DNA from: Ficedula albicollis
Taxonomy: Eukaryota; Chordata; Aves; Passeriformes; Muscicapidae
Reading direction: 5' to 3'
Length of the DNA stretch: 64,000 nucleotides
Assembly (NCBI RefSeq): GCF_000247815.1
Contig: NC_021674.1
Coordinates: forward strand, 30,382,901-30,446,900
Numbering within the stretch: position 1 is the stretch's first letter; each line of letters begins with the position of its first letter. Below, in pieces: positions 50,501-63,660 of this stretch. The notes beneath the pieces were generated by a model that saw only the letters and a list, made by a program, of their open reading frames with translations, did no database searches and was not told the DNA's origin. The position numbers and the translations under genes were made by a program.

Positions 50501-53500
50501 TGTATTTCTGGAAATACTATCTAAGCTAAAGAACTAGAGCTTACATCACAAAAAGTAAAGAACACTAGGCTATATATGTACCCAATAAGAACAGTTGTTA
50601 TTTCTTGCAAATGTTCAGAGTATATCACAACAACTTATGAGGTTTGTTTGAAAACACACCAGACTGATGAATAATTGAATTATGAAGTGATTAGAAATAT
50701 GTAGATGCAAATGAAAAAACAGCCAAGATGATAATAACCTCATATACTTTTTCCAACTAAACTGTAAGTGCAACAAAAAAATATATTTGTTTGAGATTCT
50801 ATTCAGCAACTAAATATAATGAGGGAAAAGAGAATAAACAGAGTGATTAGCTATACTAAAGAGAAAAGATGCTCTTTAGGTATCATGAACCTGAAAGCAA
50901 TTTTATCAGAAAATAAAAATCAAAAAGAGCTATTGCAATAACAGCATGCAATCTGTATATTGCTTTTTAAAAATATAGTTTTCATCTTTAAGAAAGCATT
51001 CAATAGTCCTAGCTTTAATTTAGTAATAAAAATTTGTAACAAAAATACATCTACAAACAAAATACAACTAAAAAAAATCTACCTTAAATCTAATGATATT
51101 TATGTATTTCTGCTGCTCTCCTAAAAATGATTTGGTAAGAAAAACTTTTGTGAGGAGACCCAGTAGGTCCATTATAATTTCTGTTGCCCCTGTAGAGACT
51201 TCAAGCAGGCTGGGACCCATTTCCTCCTCTAAACTCTACCACATAGTCCCTCTTTTCAAATGCAAATGGTATGTGAGAGCACAACTATTTAATTCACCCA
51301 TTTAATCCTCTTAATACTTTAAATATGCCAGAATTTGGTCAAAATGAAGAAAGCTTCTCTCTTGTGGCACAGTATTACCTTTATCTACTGTATTTTAGTA
51401 TCCATTTTTCATGCTCATTCACACTAATTAGGGCTTTACTGAGCAAGAAGGTAACAATTACTGTGTTCTCTAGCCAGCACAACACTGCTGCTTCTAATCA
51501 ACATGCTGTAAAAAGACAAGACAAAGAAAATGACAAAAAAAATCCTGAAAACCAAAAACCATCAAGTTATTTTAATCGAGTACCATGACAGGCAGTTATT
51601 ATCAGAGACTCTGATACACACTATACTGTCAAACCACATGCTTAATAAATACATGAGCTAGAATTACAAGAGATGCTACTCTGCCCTTTTTAAAATACAA
51701 ATCCATACTCAAATGCAAAACTTGAATTTTCTCAGAAATGAAGAGCAAATAAGTGCAAGAGAAGCAACTTGCATTAGGCTTCAGAAACCTAATGCACTAC
51801 TTTAATACTACTCTAATAATTTTTGCTGACTTCATGACATCTTATTTTTACTGATTAAGAAACCTTCCCCTTCAGTATCTATTATTGGTTGCATAGTCTC
51901 CACTAACAGCAGTCTTTTATATAAATATTACAAAGGCAGACAGCTGTGAAAAATTTTCTTCTAAACTTCATATTGATTTTCTGTGACTTTACCTATTATT
52001 ATATAAATTGAGTTAGTTACAGATTTCCAACAGGATTTTAATCCTTTGTATGTTCATTAATATTAAATATTTGATTAAAAGGATTCAAAAATATATACTT
52101 TCAAAGTGTTTTATATACAAAAAGCGTACTTTAGGAGATTGTGTGGCAAAGAACTCTGCAATGGAACTTTTAAGATGTTGATGAAAACAAAGCCTCCAAA
52201 TTGCATTTTATTTATGTTCTCTTTATTGCACCAGACTCAAAAGAATGAAGTAACTTTCCAGCTGTCATTCACTGTTCCATGATTTACACAATTCACCTGC
52301 AGATTTCTGGAATTTGAGAGCAGTGTAACTCTTCAGAACATCTTTTGACATTTACATTTAGCACAGCCAAAACATGTCCACAGCACTTGCTGAGTTATTT
52401 TCTGATGAAAAAGGAGGAAAGGGGAAGGAAAGCAGTCTGGAAAAGACACAAGGATTTTGATTCTACTTAAAAAATTCTTTGTGCAAACAAGTTGCTGAAC
52501 GTGTCTGACATTTGATGTCAATACTTTAAGATCTGACCACCAATTTTCAAGTTACAAGCAGTAAATAAATGGATCTGTGTCAGATAACAGTTACACATTC
52601 ATCAGATTTCGGTTACAAGTATCTAAGCAAAGAAAGGCTTAACCTGAATTAGTACCTTTTCAATATGGAACAAATCCTTGTACTTGTGAATAGTTTGCTT
52701 TCCAGAGCAAGTCTCAAAGATCTTTGATTAACATACTTGTGATTTTTATGGTTTGCTATTTCTGTATGAAGTGTTAGTCTACATTTCTCTTGCTCAAATC
52801 TTCCAGAGTTCAAAATTTCCTTCAAGCCCCAGTGAAATTCTGAACTTATAATCTAATCACCACATAGCCCTAAATATATATCAAGCCTCAGTTAACAGGG
52901 TCGGGATAAAAGCCTAGAATAAAGAAAACATTAAAACTATTTATTGCAAGGACCACTATTTTTGTTTACATGATACTCTGACCTGAATTTTCATCTCAGA
53001 TATTTAAAAGCTATTGATTCCTCATAAATACACATTTGACAAATCAAACATCATAGAAAAATTAAGTAATTTAAGGTAGAAAAGTAACTTGTGGGAAATT
53101 CCAAACTTATCCCACATCTTCAGATCCTTTTCCAAGTTTAATTTCTTACTTTTTAACATTACTTTACAGACTTAGTTTCCAAGATAATTAGTGGGTGCAC
53201 AGATATATCTGTATCTATCACCACATTATACGTAAGTAAAAAATATGAGACCCTAACTGACTACATGCCTAATAGACCTCAAAAGCTGTGTTCTACCATC
53301 TTCCATGTAAAGATGCCTAAAAGTCGCTTTTGAAATTGTGATTTTTTGATTCCTAATGGAAAATTTGCACTTAAAAGAGCTCTGCTTTCACTTCCAATGG
53401 ACTCCATCGATGGGAAACAAAGAGTTACTGCTGTTATTTTCTTTTGGCTACAGCAATTTTTCCCATCTCAGTGGCAGATAATCCTGGTTTTGATTTTGAG

Positions 53501-54070
53501 TATGTTTTCTAAGTGTACATTGAAACACAGCTATGGATACACACAGGCATATCTGCTCAAAACCCAGAGGGTGTTGTAGGATTAAACAGATCTTTACTTT
53601 TGATATGGCTACCAAAACTGTTGGAATCATATTCAAAAAGGCCAGGCTTAAAGGTGTTCTGATAGAGATGGCACTGGCATAGTGCCTGACAGATCCCTGG
53701 AGTAAGAGAGTATTTTTTTAACTAAAAAACCGAATAGGTGAAATGGACGAGGTTAACTGTTCACCAAAATCTGCAATGAGCTCCCTCAGCACAATGAACC
53801 ACAAACAGCTCAATTCATTTCACTACATACACAAAGTATGTTTTTTATATATACATATATTCCTCCTAACATGTAACATACTTATACACACGCATCTACC
53901 TGCCCAGTCCCAACCCTTGCCCAAAATCTTTCAAAAAAAAAAAAAACAAAACCCACTTACATAGCCTGTGCAGGATTTTATCCCTGGCAAAAGAACAAGG
54001 GAACTGTCAGCATGAAAATATCATACTTTTTCAGCACTGTCAGAAAATGATCAAAACATACACTGACATG

Positions 54071-54208
54071 TGGTAAAGAATCCTGCATAAAATGTTAAAC
54101 AGACATGCCTTAGAGCTGATTTAATTTTAACTAATGCCGTGGTCAAGAATCCTGCATAAAATGTTAAACAGACGTGCCTTAGAGCTGATTTAATTTTAAC
54201 TAATGCTG
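54071..54208. repeat. Tandem duplication, 69-bp unit, two copies
   Basis: TGGTAAAGAATCCTGCATAA at 54071 recurs as TGGTCAAGAATCCTGCATAA at 54140. Both copies continue through AATGTTAAACAGAC, TGCCTTAGAGCTGATTTAAT and TTTAACTAATGC. Few substitutions (TAAAG/TCAAG, ACATGCC/ACGTGCC). Confidence 0.92.
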
Positions 54209-57200
54209 GGCAAGATGAAGCAGTAGGCACTCCAAAGATTTTGAGGGGCAATAAAAAAATCACAGACAAGTTTATGGTTTACAAGAAAATATGAAGCACA
54301 AAACAGGAAAATTGAACATAAACATTTCTAGAAGGGATATTTTTGTATTTTGTTTTGGATGTTGGTTTGTTTTTCACATTTTCATAACCATCAATATTTT
54401 AGCAGCAACAACGCAATGATTACTAAAGAGCAGAAAGGAATTCAAAGTATTTAAATCAGATGTTGACCATTATTTCATAGTGCTATCTTCAAGTGGCCTA
54501 GAAACTACTTGGATTAGAACATATCTAGTGACAAACTTGATTTTATTCCTGCATCAGGAATAGGTTTATCTAATTCTATTTGTAGAGAGCATAGAGATGT
54601 TGGGTAAAAAGAAATACCACATAGGGATAGAACAGAGAACACAAATTTCTATGAGAGAAGGTAGTGAAGATCCTGATCATTGTTAAAAAATGTTTATTTC
54701 ACCAATATGCTGTGACCAGTGGAAGTGGGTAGCTTACCCCTAGCAGGTTTGGTAGGAGAGTGAGTGTGATCAACCAGTGGCTGCCTGAAAAGCAGCACTG
54801 AACAACCCTCAAAAGAGGGTCAACATACTTAGCCAAATGTATAAAATACAAAGATTCTGAAGAGAACATCACTGGGTGAAAAGTTCAGTCCTGCATGGTC
54901 TAAGAAGACACAGAAAGCTGAATGAGTTGAAGAACTCTGGGTAATTTTTAGAAGATTGGGCCACCCAGCACAGAGGATACCTATTTGTATCACAGCACTT
55001 GGGAGCTATCCAGCTCTCCAACACTGGTGTTCTGGGTGATGCTGCACAAGTTACTAATTTCTTTCAGCATTTTCCATATGCTGGTCATGTCAAATTAGCT
55101 TGTAAACTCATCAACACAATGATTTGTTCTCAAAATTCATCTACAAAGGATGCTCCAGAATGTTAAATTAAAATGAATTAAAGTCAGAGCATAGGGCTAA
55201 GCAATATGAAGTCTTACATAAATTTATCTGAAATAAGTTTAAGATTCAACTTCACACCTCCAGTCCATACACTTAAGTTTTCCCATGTCTTGAACTGGCC
55301 TCCCACACACATTCAGCAGTAGATTTCCGAAGTATTATTTTAATAAGAGCTTAGATATACAAAATTAGTGCTTCGCTCCTTAATTATTTACTATTGCTTT
55401 TACTGCTTCAAGTAGTAAAAAGGAATTTTCACCCCAAAAAAGATTCTTTGTCTTAAGAACTAAAATCAGAATTTTCTAGTAAAAAAAAAAGTACACCACA
55501 TTAATACGCAGCAAACTAGCTGTAGCCCATCAAATTAAGATAGCACCCCTTCTGCATTTTAGTACATTTCTTGAAAAGTCTTATACTAATAACTCATCTC
55601 TGTACTGAGTTTCATGGACAAATCACTAAACTCCCCCATACTGCTTATCTCAGGTAGGGTAATGTTTGATCTAATCCTAACAGATTTTCATTTTGGAGCA
55701 TGGGATTATATACAACTTCAACAAGACAGTCTCATGCAAAAATCTGCTGACATACACTTGTTTAGATTTGCAGTATTTTTCCTTTTGGAGGTCGGAGCTC
55801 AAGGAGAAAGGTTAATTGAAAAAAGAAAATTTAAACAGAAGTGACACTTCTTTCCTGCTAATCATATTGATATGACTATATATGAAATATGACTTAACTG
55901 CTCATGGCATTTCTATTTGCCTTTAAAAATTTCAAGACAAACTGTGCTCTCTGTTTATAGGTGATTTCCACTGCATCTACTGAGTTGCAGAAATTAATGC
56001 AAAGCAAGAAAGCAGCTCTGTAAACCTGCTGACAGCCATTTAATGGGAGAGGTGGCAAGTGGTGGACATGTCCTGGCAGTGTGCTTAATGGATCCACAAA
56101 CACCCACAGTCGTCATTCTAAAGTGATACTGGCACAAAACTAACTGAGAGATGCAAAGTGCATTTAACAAAGAGACCCAAAGCAGTCTGGACAATATAAG
56201 GCTGTATAAAGGTTGGAAGAAGGAAAACTAGATGCATTTCTTCAAGGAGATGACAGTCTTTAATTTCACAAGTCATTTTATTTAGCCTTGTTGCTTCAGT
56301 GCAGAAACCACTGCCTCTGCTTTGCAAAGCAAATGCTTTTGTACAAATCTAAGTTCTCTGGAGAGAGCATGTCACAGAACTGCTTGAGTTAAAAGGAGAA
56401 TTTCATGCTAATAATAATGCCACCATATAATGTTTTCTTCAGACACTTCAGAACGTGGCTGTAATAGAAATCATGGTCTCTCTCTCACACTGTGACCATT
56501 TCAAAAAGCAAACCTCAGCCACTGTCAGACCTCTTGCAATTACTGAAAGGAAAGCAAACCAGTATATTGAATTATACCAACTACTGGCATTGGGAAATAA
56601 AAAAAGAAACATACAAACAATGCTTAAAAAAATCCCAAAACACAAATAAAAAACTCCCAAACACCACAAAACCTTTCTACGTGGTTAAATAAGAAAAAAG
56701 CAGCAATTCTTTATCTCTCCATACTGCAGTAGTAACCAGCTGCCCAAACATGCCAGGGCTGCTGTTCCACTGCACAAGGTGAGCTGTAAACAAAAGAGAA
56801 CAGGCAAAGGCAAGACTGCAGAGAAGTGTATCTGTGATATTACAGAGGACTTCAAATAACATAATGAAATCATAAATTCAATCTTCTGTAACATTTCTGT
56901 GGGATTCTGTCTTTCTGGTGACTAAAAGATCAAACTAAACTATTTTATGATCTAGTATAAAGGGCAATCATCCTCTTCATTGGTATTTTTAAGCAACTTT
57001 CTGTGGCACTTTTTATTGCAGAGCAGTGAAATTTCAAGTGCATGAATCCCTTGCAATAACAAAAATAAGGAAAATATCAGGCTGTTTTCTGACATTTCCC
57101 AGCACAACCCTGAAGTGACCTGTAAATCCACTACTCTCTTTCTCCAGACCTTCTCTCTGAACCATCTGTACACCAAAAGCTAGAACAAAGTCCCCAAATA

Positions 57201-58009
57201 TTATAACAGGATAATTAGGCAGCATTTCCTTACATTTTACAATTATGTGGTTAATGGTAAGCCTTGCCATCCTCCCTCTTCTTACGTAAAAATTTTAAAA
57301 GTTTTCTCCTTAGCTAAAACAGAACTTCATTCACTTCTAAAAAGTTATTTTTCTAATACAGTTCATCCAATCTCTAGTTGAGGATGATTTTATTCCTCAA
57401 ACAGGGAAAAGAAGTCCTAAACCTATCCCACCCTATTATCTGCATGAGCCAGAAGTCTGAGATTCTGTCCAATGCAAAAATAACCTAAGTACTTTCCACT
57501 CAAACTGTATCCAAAACAAGATGACTGCATCATTAAAAAATTTCATCTTGAAGAGATAAACATGCCAAAGTTCAGAAAGCATTTCTTCCAAAAGCTGCGC
57601 CAGTTTAAGCAGCTTTCCCTGCGTGCTTCTCAGGCGACTCTCCTGCACCAGTGTGCCAAACCACACCAGAAAGCTGAATGTGGAATAAATACACCACCTC
57701 CTCTCACCCTTAAGAGCCACACATTTTTGCCTTTTTTTTTTATTTTAATTCTGGTCAACATCACTTATTTCCCTGCCTAGGTTACACAAAATAACTGGGG
57801 GTATATGAGTAAACAAACAACGGAGAGTCCTTGAAACTGTATCCACTGCAGAAGAAATGTATTTGAAACTCTGACTTCAGTTTCATATATCTCTAGAGTA
57901 AGCAGTGATAAATTTTCAGAGCAGTTGTGTTGTCAGTATCTGAAAACTGGCTGCAAAATCAACTAATGTAGTTACTTCAGCAGCTTTGTGAGAAATTTCT
58001 TAAATTATA

Positions 58010-58257
58010 ACCTCTACCTACAGAGGCATATATATTTTAGTATCAATGAATGGTTCCACACTTGGAGATAGTATGTCAACAACCTAGACCTTTCCCCCGA
58101 ACCTCTACCTACAAAGGCATATATATTTTAGCATCAATGAATGGTTCCACACTTGGAGATAGTATAACCTCTACCTACAGAGGCATATATATTTTAGTAT
58201 CAATGAATGGTTCCACACTTGGAGATAGTATGTCAACAACCTAGACCTTTCCCCCTT
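58010..58257. repeat. Three-copy tandem array with long-short-long units (91/66/91 bp)
   Basis: Copies begin with ACCTCTACCTACA at 58010, 58101 and 58167. Copies 1 and 3 continue past GGAGATAGTATGTCAACAAC to CCTTTCCCCC. Copy 2 ends at GGAGATAGTATA and carries private changes (CAAAGGC, TTAGCATC). This is the same architecture as the array at 5539-5830. Its right end overlaps the next duplication. Confidence 0.9.
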
Positions 58258-58474
58258 CCCCTCCATGCAGCTCCATCAACTTCTGAACAGCAAAACTTTA
58301 AAATACCTTTTATGTTTTGATATGACAATCTCAAATAAGATTTTCAATATATATGTCAACAACCTAAACCTTTCCCCCTTCCCCTCCATGCAGCTCCATC
58401 AACTTCTGAACAGCAAAACTTTAAAATACCTTTTATGTTTTGATATGACAATCTCAAATAAGATTTTCAATATA
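58229..58474. repeat. Tandem duplication, 123-bp unit, two copies, overlapping the previous array
   Basis: TATGTCAACAACCTAGACCT at 58229 recurs as TATGTCAACAACCTAAACCT at 58352. Both copies continue through CCATGCAGCTCCATCAACTT, TGAACAGCAAAACTTTAAAA and GACAATCTCAAATAAGATTT. The first 25 bases or so of this unit are also the tail of the long units of the 58010 array, so two duplication events are nested here. Confidence 0.93.
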
Positions 58475-60414
58475 TTCCCCTTTAGAAGTAACTCTCTAAA
58501 CCATATGCAAGTACTACTGTCTGTCTGACACAGTCAAGTATTTATAACAAACATACTAAATGCAACCACACATCTTCCACAACTTTCCTTTCTTCCATTT
58601 TTTTCAACTAAAGCACAGAATTCTTTTCTTTGCAGCCAAATATTTACTAGACATATCTTGGGAGACAACATAAATTGTAAATTAAATCCTCCCGCTCAGG
58701 GCAAATCAGTTGCCAACAAGGGTCAAAAATAAGTCTCCCTTCGCTATCAGTTTCTAGACAGTTGTGTATTTTGTCTTCTAGGTAAGTTTTTTGCTACTTT
58801 TCTTAGTAAAAGTCCTGGATACCTCCCACTCCAGACAAGATTTTAAATGCAACAGAACTCAAGTGTCATTTCCATGATGTTCTGAACTTCTCTCAGCAAT
58901 AATGAAGGGAATTAATAAATTTATTTCTATCTTTCAGCTTTCACTACCGTATTACTCTGGTTGGAAGGAACTGCCCTGTCAAAAATACGTAAGAACAGAC
59001 CATTAGTACTAATTCTTTTATTCTAAGATGCAGATGACAAAATCAAGACATCTCTATTTACTCCTAAACTGACTGTCAGACAGTTTAATAATATATCCTT
59101 AGTTTGAAATTAGTTTGTTAAGTTCCAGTACCCATCTATGCTAACCCATGTATAATTGCTTCCTCCTTGTGGTCTCAAAGTTATTTGTGAGGTGGTGAAA
59201 TAGACTGAACTACAGAACTCATCCAGGCATTTGCATTTTGGTAGGATATCTTGTCCCTAGTTCAGTCTGATGGGTGGCCAAAACCACCACACCCACAGAG
59301 GGAAATAGCAAATTAAGCTTTCTAATTCAGTTTACCTAAACCAGTCCACATTGATAGCAGAACTCTATAGTGAGTTACATTTGAGCTAACTTGACTTCAA
59401 TCATCTAAACATAGAAAGCTTGATCACCTACAGCTTCAGATGGAACTTCCAAATTTCCAAACACTGAGCCAGGAACCAGACACTGAGAGGGGTGTAACAC
59501 TGGTCCAAATATAAACAAACTCAACAAAATGAAAACATGGCTGAGAAACCTACAGAGCAAACTGGACAACTCAGTAACTGAAGCACTTTGAGGCATGGTT
59601 ATTGCTTGACAGGCAAGAATGAGGAAAGCAATACATAAAGTCTAATAAAGCAACCTATACCACCATAATTCTGTATGACCTATAAGATGATATCCAAAAC
59701 AAAATCTGAAAAAAATCAGTTTAGAGTGTAAAAGATAAGAGATAAAAGCAGCTATTAAATCAGTAGACAGTACAAGTCTTCTAAAAGGGATTTACAGAAA
59801 AAGTAGTAACCTGAAACATGACATGATGTCTCCAGAGGACGGTTTTATCTTCAATATAAAAAAACTGAACACATCAAGGTGTCACTTCACTGTCTGCTGA
59901 GAAACCTGTATCCTGTCATCTGTTCAACCCCAAGAACAATACTGGGAGAAATTTCAGCAGTGAGCTCCATAGCTTCTGAGAGGTTATATGATTTTCTGCC
60001 CTTGCTTTCAGGTTAGACAATTCTTACAAAGATGTGGAATTTTGTTTTCCTCCTATTGCTTCTGCATTGTCAGGAGACAGTAGAAAAAGCTTCAAGAAAA
60101 AATACACATTTTAGAATTTATCTTGAATCCCTGTATGCATGAAACGAAGAGAGGCAGTAAAGTGTTTTCAGAAACAGGAACATTGATATAGTGGAACTAA
60201 GCAGATCAAGCTCTCAGACTGTATTTTTAAAGCACTGAATACATGGCTGGCTGGGCACACTAATAAAGAACTTCAAACACCAGCTGAAGGAGCTCTATAA
60301 TGGAAAGACAGCCAAACTAAATAAAAGCCAAGCAGGAAAAACAGCTTATTTTTCCATTACTCCTACTTGATTGTCCACAAATCCCATAATATAAGTCTTC
60401 ACTACATATTTACT

Positions 60415-60461
60415 AATATGTAAAATAAATAGAGTCTATCACTCTATTTATTTTACATATT
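60415..60461. repeat. Perfect inverted repeat, 21-bp arms, 5-nt loop
   Basis: The left arm (60415-60435, starting AATATGTAAAATAAATAG) and the right arm (60441-60461, ending TTTATTTTACATATT) are exact reverse complements around CTATC. It could form a cruciform in DNA or a stem-loop in RNA. The arm length is near that of a microRNA duplex, but the stem lacks the extra helical turn expected of a pre-miRNA. No terminal target-site duplication is evident. Confidence 0.9.
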
Positions 60462-62870
60462 GAAAACTAATATACACAAACTTGTGTAAGTGGAACTTCA
60501 GAACTATTTTGTGTACAAGACCCATGGCTTGGGTTTTATGTCTCGGAGGTACCCTGCTGTTTTGATTGAGTTAGGAAGTGTTACTCACTGTTGTGAAAAT
60601 ACAGTCACACTTATTTAACTATTATGAATCTGGATAAAACATTTTTTTAGGTTTAGGAGCACTTGCTTTTTACTCTCCTCATATCCAGAACAGTGAGAGT
60701 GACTTCCCTATTATTTTTTTCTATGTCTACAGGAGTTATAAACCACATATATCCTCATTTAATTGTCAGGCTGGGATATCCAGGCATGTTCTCACTGGGT
60801 ATGGTGCAGTACTTAAGTTTCTACAACTATTTTACTTACCTGAGGTCAACACACATTCCTATGTTCACTGATGGAAGTCAGAATGTAAAGATCCAAAATG
60901 TGTGTCCCAGCTATCAATGCAAAATCTAGCAGATATAGTCAACTAAAAGTATTTTCAAACCATTTAGAGATGGAAATTTAGAGAGGCAACGCTGTGAAGT
61001 TTACAGCATAACCTAAGATAAACATCTCAGTTCCTTAACTGTAATTTCTGCTTTCCAAAATCTCCTGTATCGTCCAAGCCATGGAAACACACAGAATGGA
61101 AACACATGGAAAACAAGAGAATTAACATCCAGTAGTGAAAACAGAATAACCTCTTGAACATATGCATATTCATTATCATTCTAGCTCTAAGTCCAGTGCT
61201 GGCTACCACTCAATTTAGGAATTCTATCCCCTGGGAAAAAACTTTGGGATGGAAGTTCTCTGTACCAGTGACAGAAATTTTAGAAGCTGTTATTCTTCAT
61301 AGTTGAAATGTATTGGCAACCAGTATAACTGAAAATCAAAACTTCAAGTAAATAAAGCAATACAAACTTTTGTTAATCATCCAAATATTTATCACATTAG
61401 TAATAGGAAACCATTAGTAATGAGGAAGCTGGTATTTCCTACATGGAATAAAGAACTTACAGGACCACAACACAGGTATCAAAGCACAGAAACCTGCTTT
61501 GGCAGGCTGCTGCAAAACCAACAGAAGTAAAAGAGATTTAAAAATATTAAATTGTTTAATCTGTTATTACTGATGGCAGCATTAAATGGTTTTACCTGTT
61601 ATCACCAACTACATTTGGTGAGCTGGGAGACAAGTCCTGTTCTCAGCAGATTTATGGCTGTGTTTTGGAAGAGATACCACACCACAGACACCAATTGCGA
61701 AATATCATCTATAACTAACAAATACTAGTTTGTACAAGAGTGATTATACAGACATTGCTTCTGTCATTTGCACACTATACATAAGCAAATACTTTCCCCA
61801 CTGCATGACAAAAAAAGACATTAAATAAACACAAGATGTTTGTTCATTGTGTTGGAAGGCACATGGTGCAGCAGCTTTCCCCCTCATTTCTATTACTATT
61901 ACAGTAATGTACAGTAAAGGAAACTTTGAATAACAAGTGAGAAACAATCAATAGCAATTTGCCTTAATGGGTTGACAAGCAGTGTAAGCAATGCTTCATT
62001 CTTACAGAAACACCTAAAAAGCAGACCTTGAAGCACTTAAATGTTTTCTGTCAGGGAACAAAAAATGCAGACACACCTGAGAATTTGTTCCTATCATTGT
62101 CTACCAAAAGAGAATTCAAAATAAAGGACTGGCAGACATTATCTGAGGCTCTTGATAAGTAGTTTTATTCTTTAAATTTTTAAGCCAAATAAATCCAAGA
62201 TATTTTTGCACTAAAATTCTGTTAAGTGAGAAGATAAAATAGGTAATTGAACAATTACACCATTAGGGTCCAGCTAAAGAAATGTAGTCTTCCCCAGCTA
62301 CAGAACTTGCATGTACCTTGAACCCACAGAAACACTTCCTCCTTCAGGAAGGAGATACTTTAAGTATGCCCAATACAACCCTCAGCTCATCTGGAAAAGG
62401 GCCAAGGTGATGTCAGCTCTCCTTTAGCATCAGACAAGGGTAACACTTTGCACCACCCGCGATCAGTGGTTACCAAGGGGCACAGCTACCCCGCACTGCT
62501 TGAGTACATTCCCACACCTAATGCACAGTGGCCAGAATTCAGTATTTGTAATGCTATGTATCAAGTCACGTGTGGATCATGTGGATACGTTGTTGTGGGG
62601 GTCAGGGAAGAGACTACAGCAACAAAAATATGTTTAGATGAACACACGTAGTAATTAACATCCTTAAATGAAAGATAATATTATTTTTTTCACCCAAAAC
62701 CAGTAACATGCTTTTCCATGTAGCAACTTCAGTGTTTCTAAACCAAATACAGACAGCATTTCATTAATTTAGGATTAGTTTGCTATCTCACACAGCCAAT
62801 TATCTGACCAAAATAGCTAGTTTAAAATAGTTCCCAATAATTATTTAATACCTTATCAAGAATATAGGCT

Positions 62871-62990
62871 CTGTTTTTACTGGTGTTTTACTCGGTCTTA
62901 ATTACTTGATACAGAACAACAGAAAATAAGCTGTTTTTACTGGTGTTTTACTCGGTCTTAATTACTTGATACAGAACAACAGAAAATAAG
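62871..62990. repeat. Perfect tandem duplication, 60-bp unit, two copies
   Basis: CTGTTTTTACTGGTGTTTTA at 62871 recurs at 62931, and both copies read on through CTCGGTCTTAATTACTTGAT to ACAACAGAAAATAAG. I see no difference between them, so it is very young or polymorphic. Intronic. Confidence 0.95.
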
Positions 62991-63199
62991 CACTTAGTTC
63001 CTAATAAAAATTATTTTCTCAATTACAAAGCACTTAAAACTACAATTTAAGAACAGACTACTGAAAATTAAATTCAAATTTATGCCAAGGCTAGATTTTA
63101 TATTTATCAGTCCCTTACATAGTTCACTTGCACAAACACACACCTCTAAGGATAAGTTTCCATTTAATTCTAGGTACAGGGGAGAAGTGAACAGTATTT

Positions 63200-63660
63200 T
63201 CCTTATAACACTTCCAAAGAGACTTTGTAGCTAAAGCATTGATTTTCCCTCCAATATATGTCAGCTTCAGGGCACTTTTCAACTAACACGTTGATCGCTG
63301 AAGCAACTTTGATTTTAGAAAGTGTTTTTGTGTAAGAGTTAGCAATCGGCTTCTCAAGAGGGCTCTCATTTATGGTGCATGACTTCATTCTGGACATTTT
63401 TCAAATTAGCTGACACCAAGATGCTACAGCTTCCCATAATGAGGAAGTGCTATTTATTCCGTTAGCATATGGTGCAGCCTTTCTGCTGTCCATCGAAGAA
63501 TGTAAGAGTTGCCAAGGGACTGTACCACTTCATAATTATACTGAGCCTCTCAAATTAACACCTTCATCCCCGTATCTTGTACATGGACAATTTTTTTCTG
63601 AATACTATTTGCTGTAATTTCTTCCTGAGAATCTCTAGTTGGCCCTGTGACGTCAAATAC
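63200..63660. promoter_or_regulatory. Candidate regulatory block with a consensus CRE (TGACGTCA)
   Basis: A repeat-free block of mixed composition with a full palindromic cAMP-response element, TGACGTCA, at 63648-63655, the binding site of CREB/ATF factors. CpG-containing words such as AACACGTTGATCGCTG and CAATCGGC stand out in an otherwise CpG-poor intron. Enhancer function is a guess from texture and motif only; no promoter or exon is seen beside it. Confidence 0.25.

Noticed and set aside
51160..51260. Segment CTTCAAGCAGGCTGGGACC resembling part of CR1
   Set aside because: Only a short stretch matches and the neighbouring CR1 landmarks are absent. A database search would be needed.
60415..60461. 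Perfect hairpin considered as a microRNA precursor
   Set aside because: The stem is only 21 bp with a 5-nt loop, too short for the usual Drosha substrate, and the arms are low-complexity A/T.
62448..62651. 67-codon frame with C-x2-C-like spacing (VTCGSCGY)
   Set aside because: Only one cysteine pair, no second pair, no family resemblance and no splice sites. Treated as chance.
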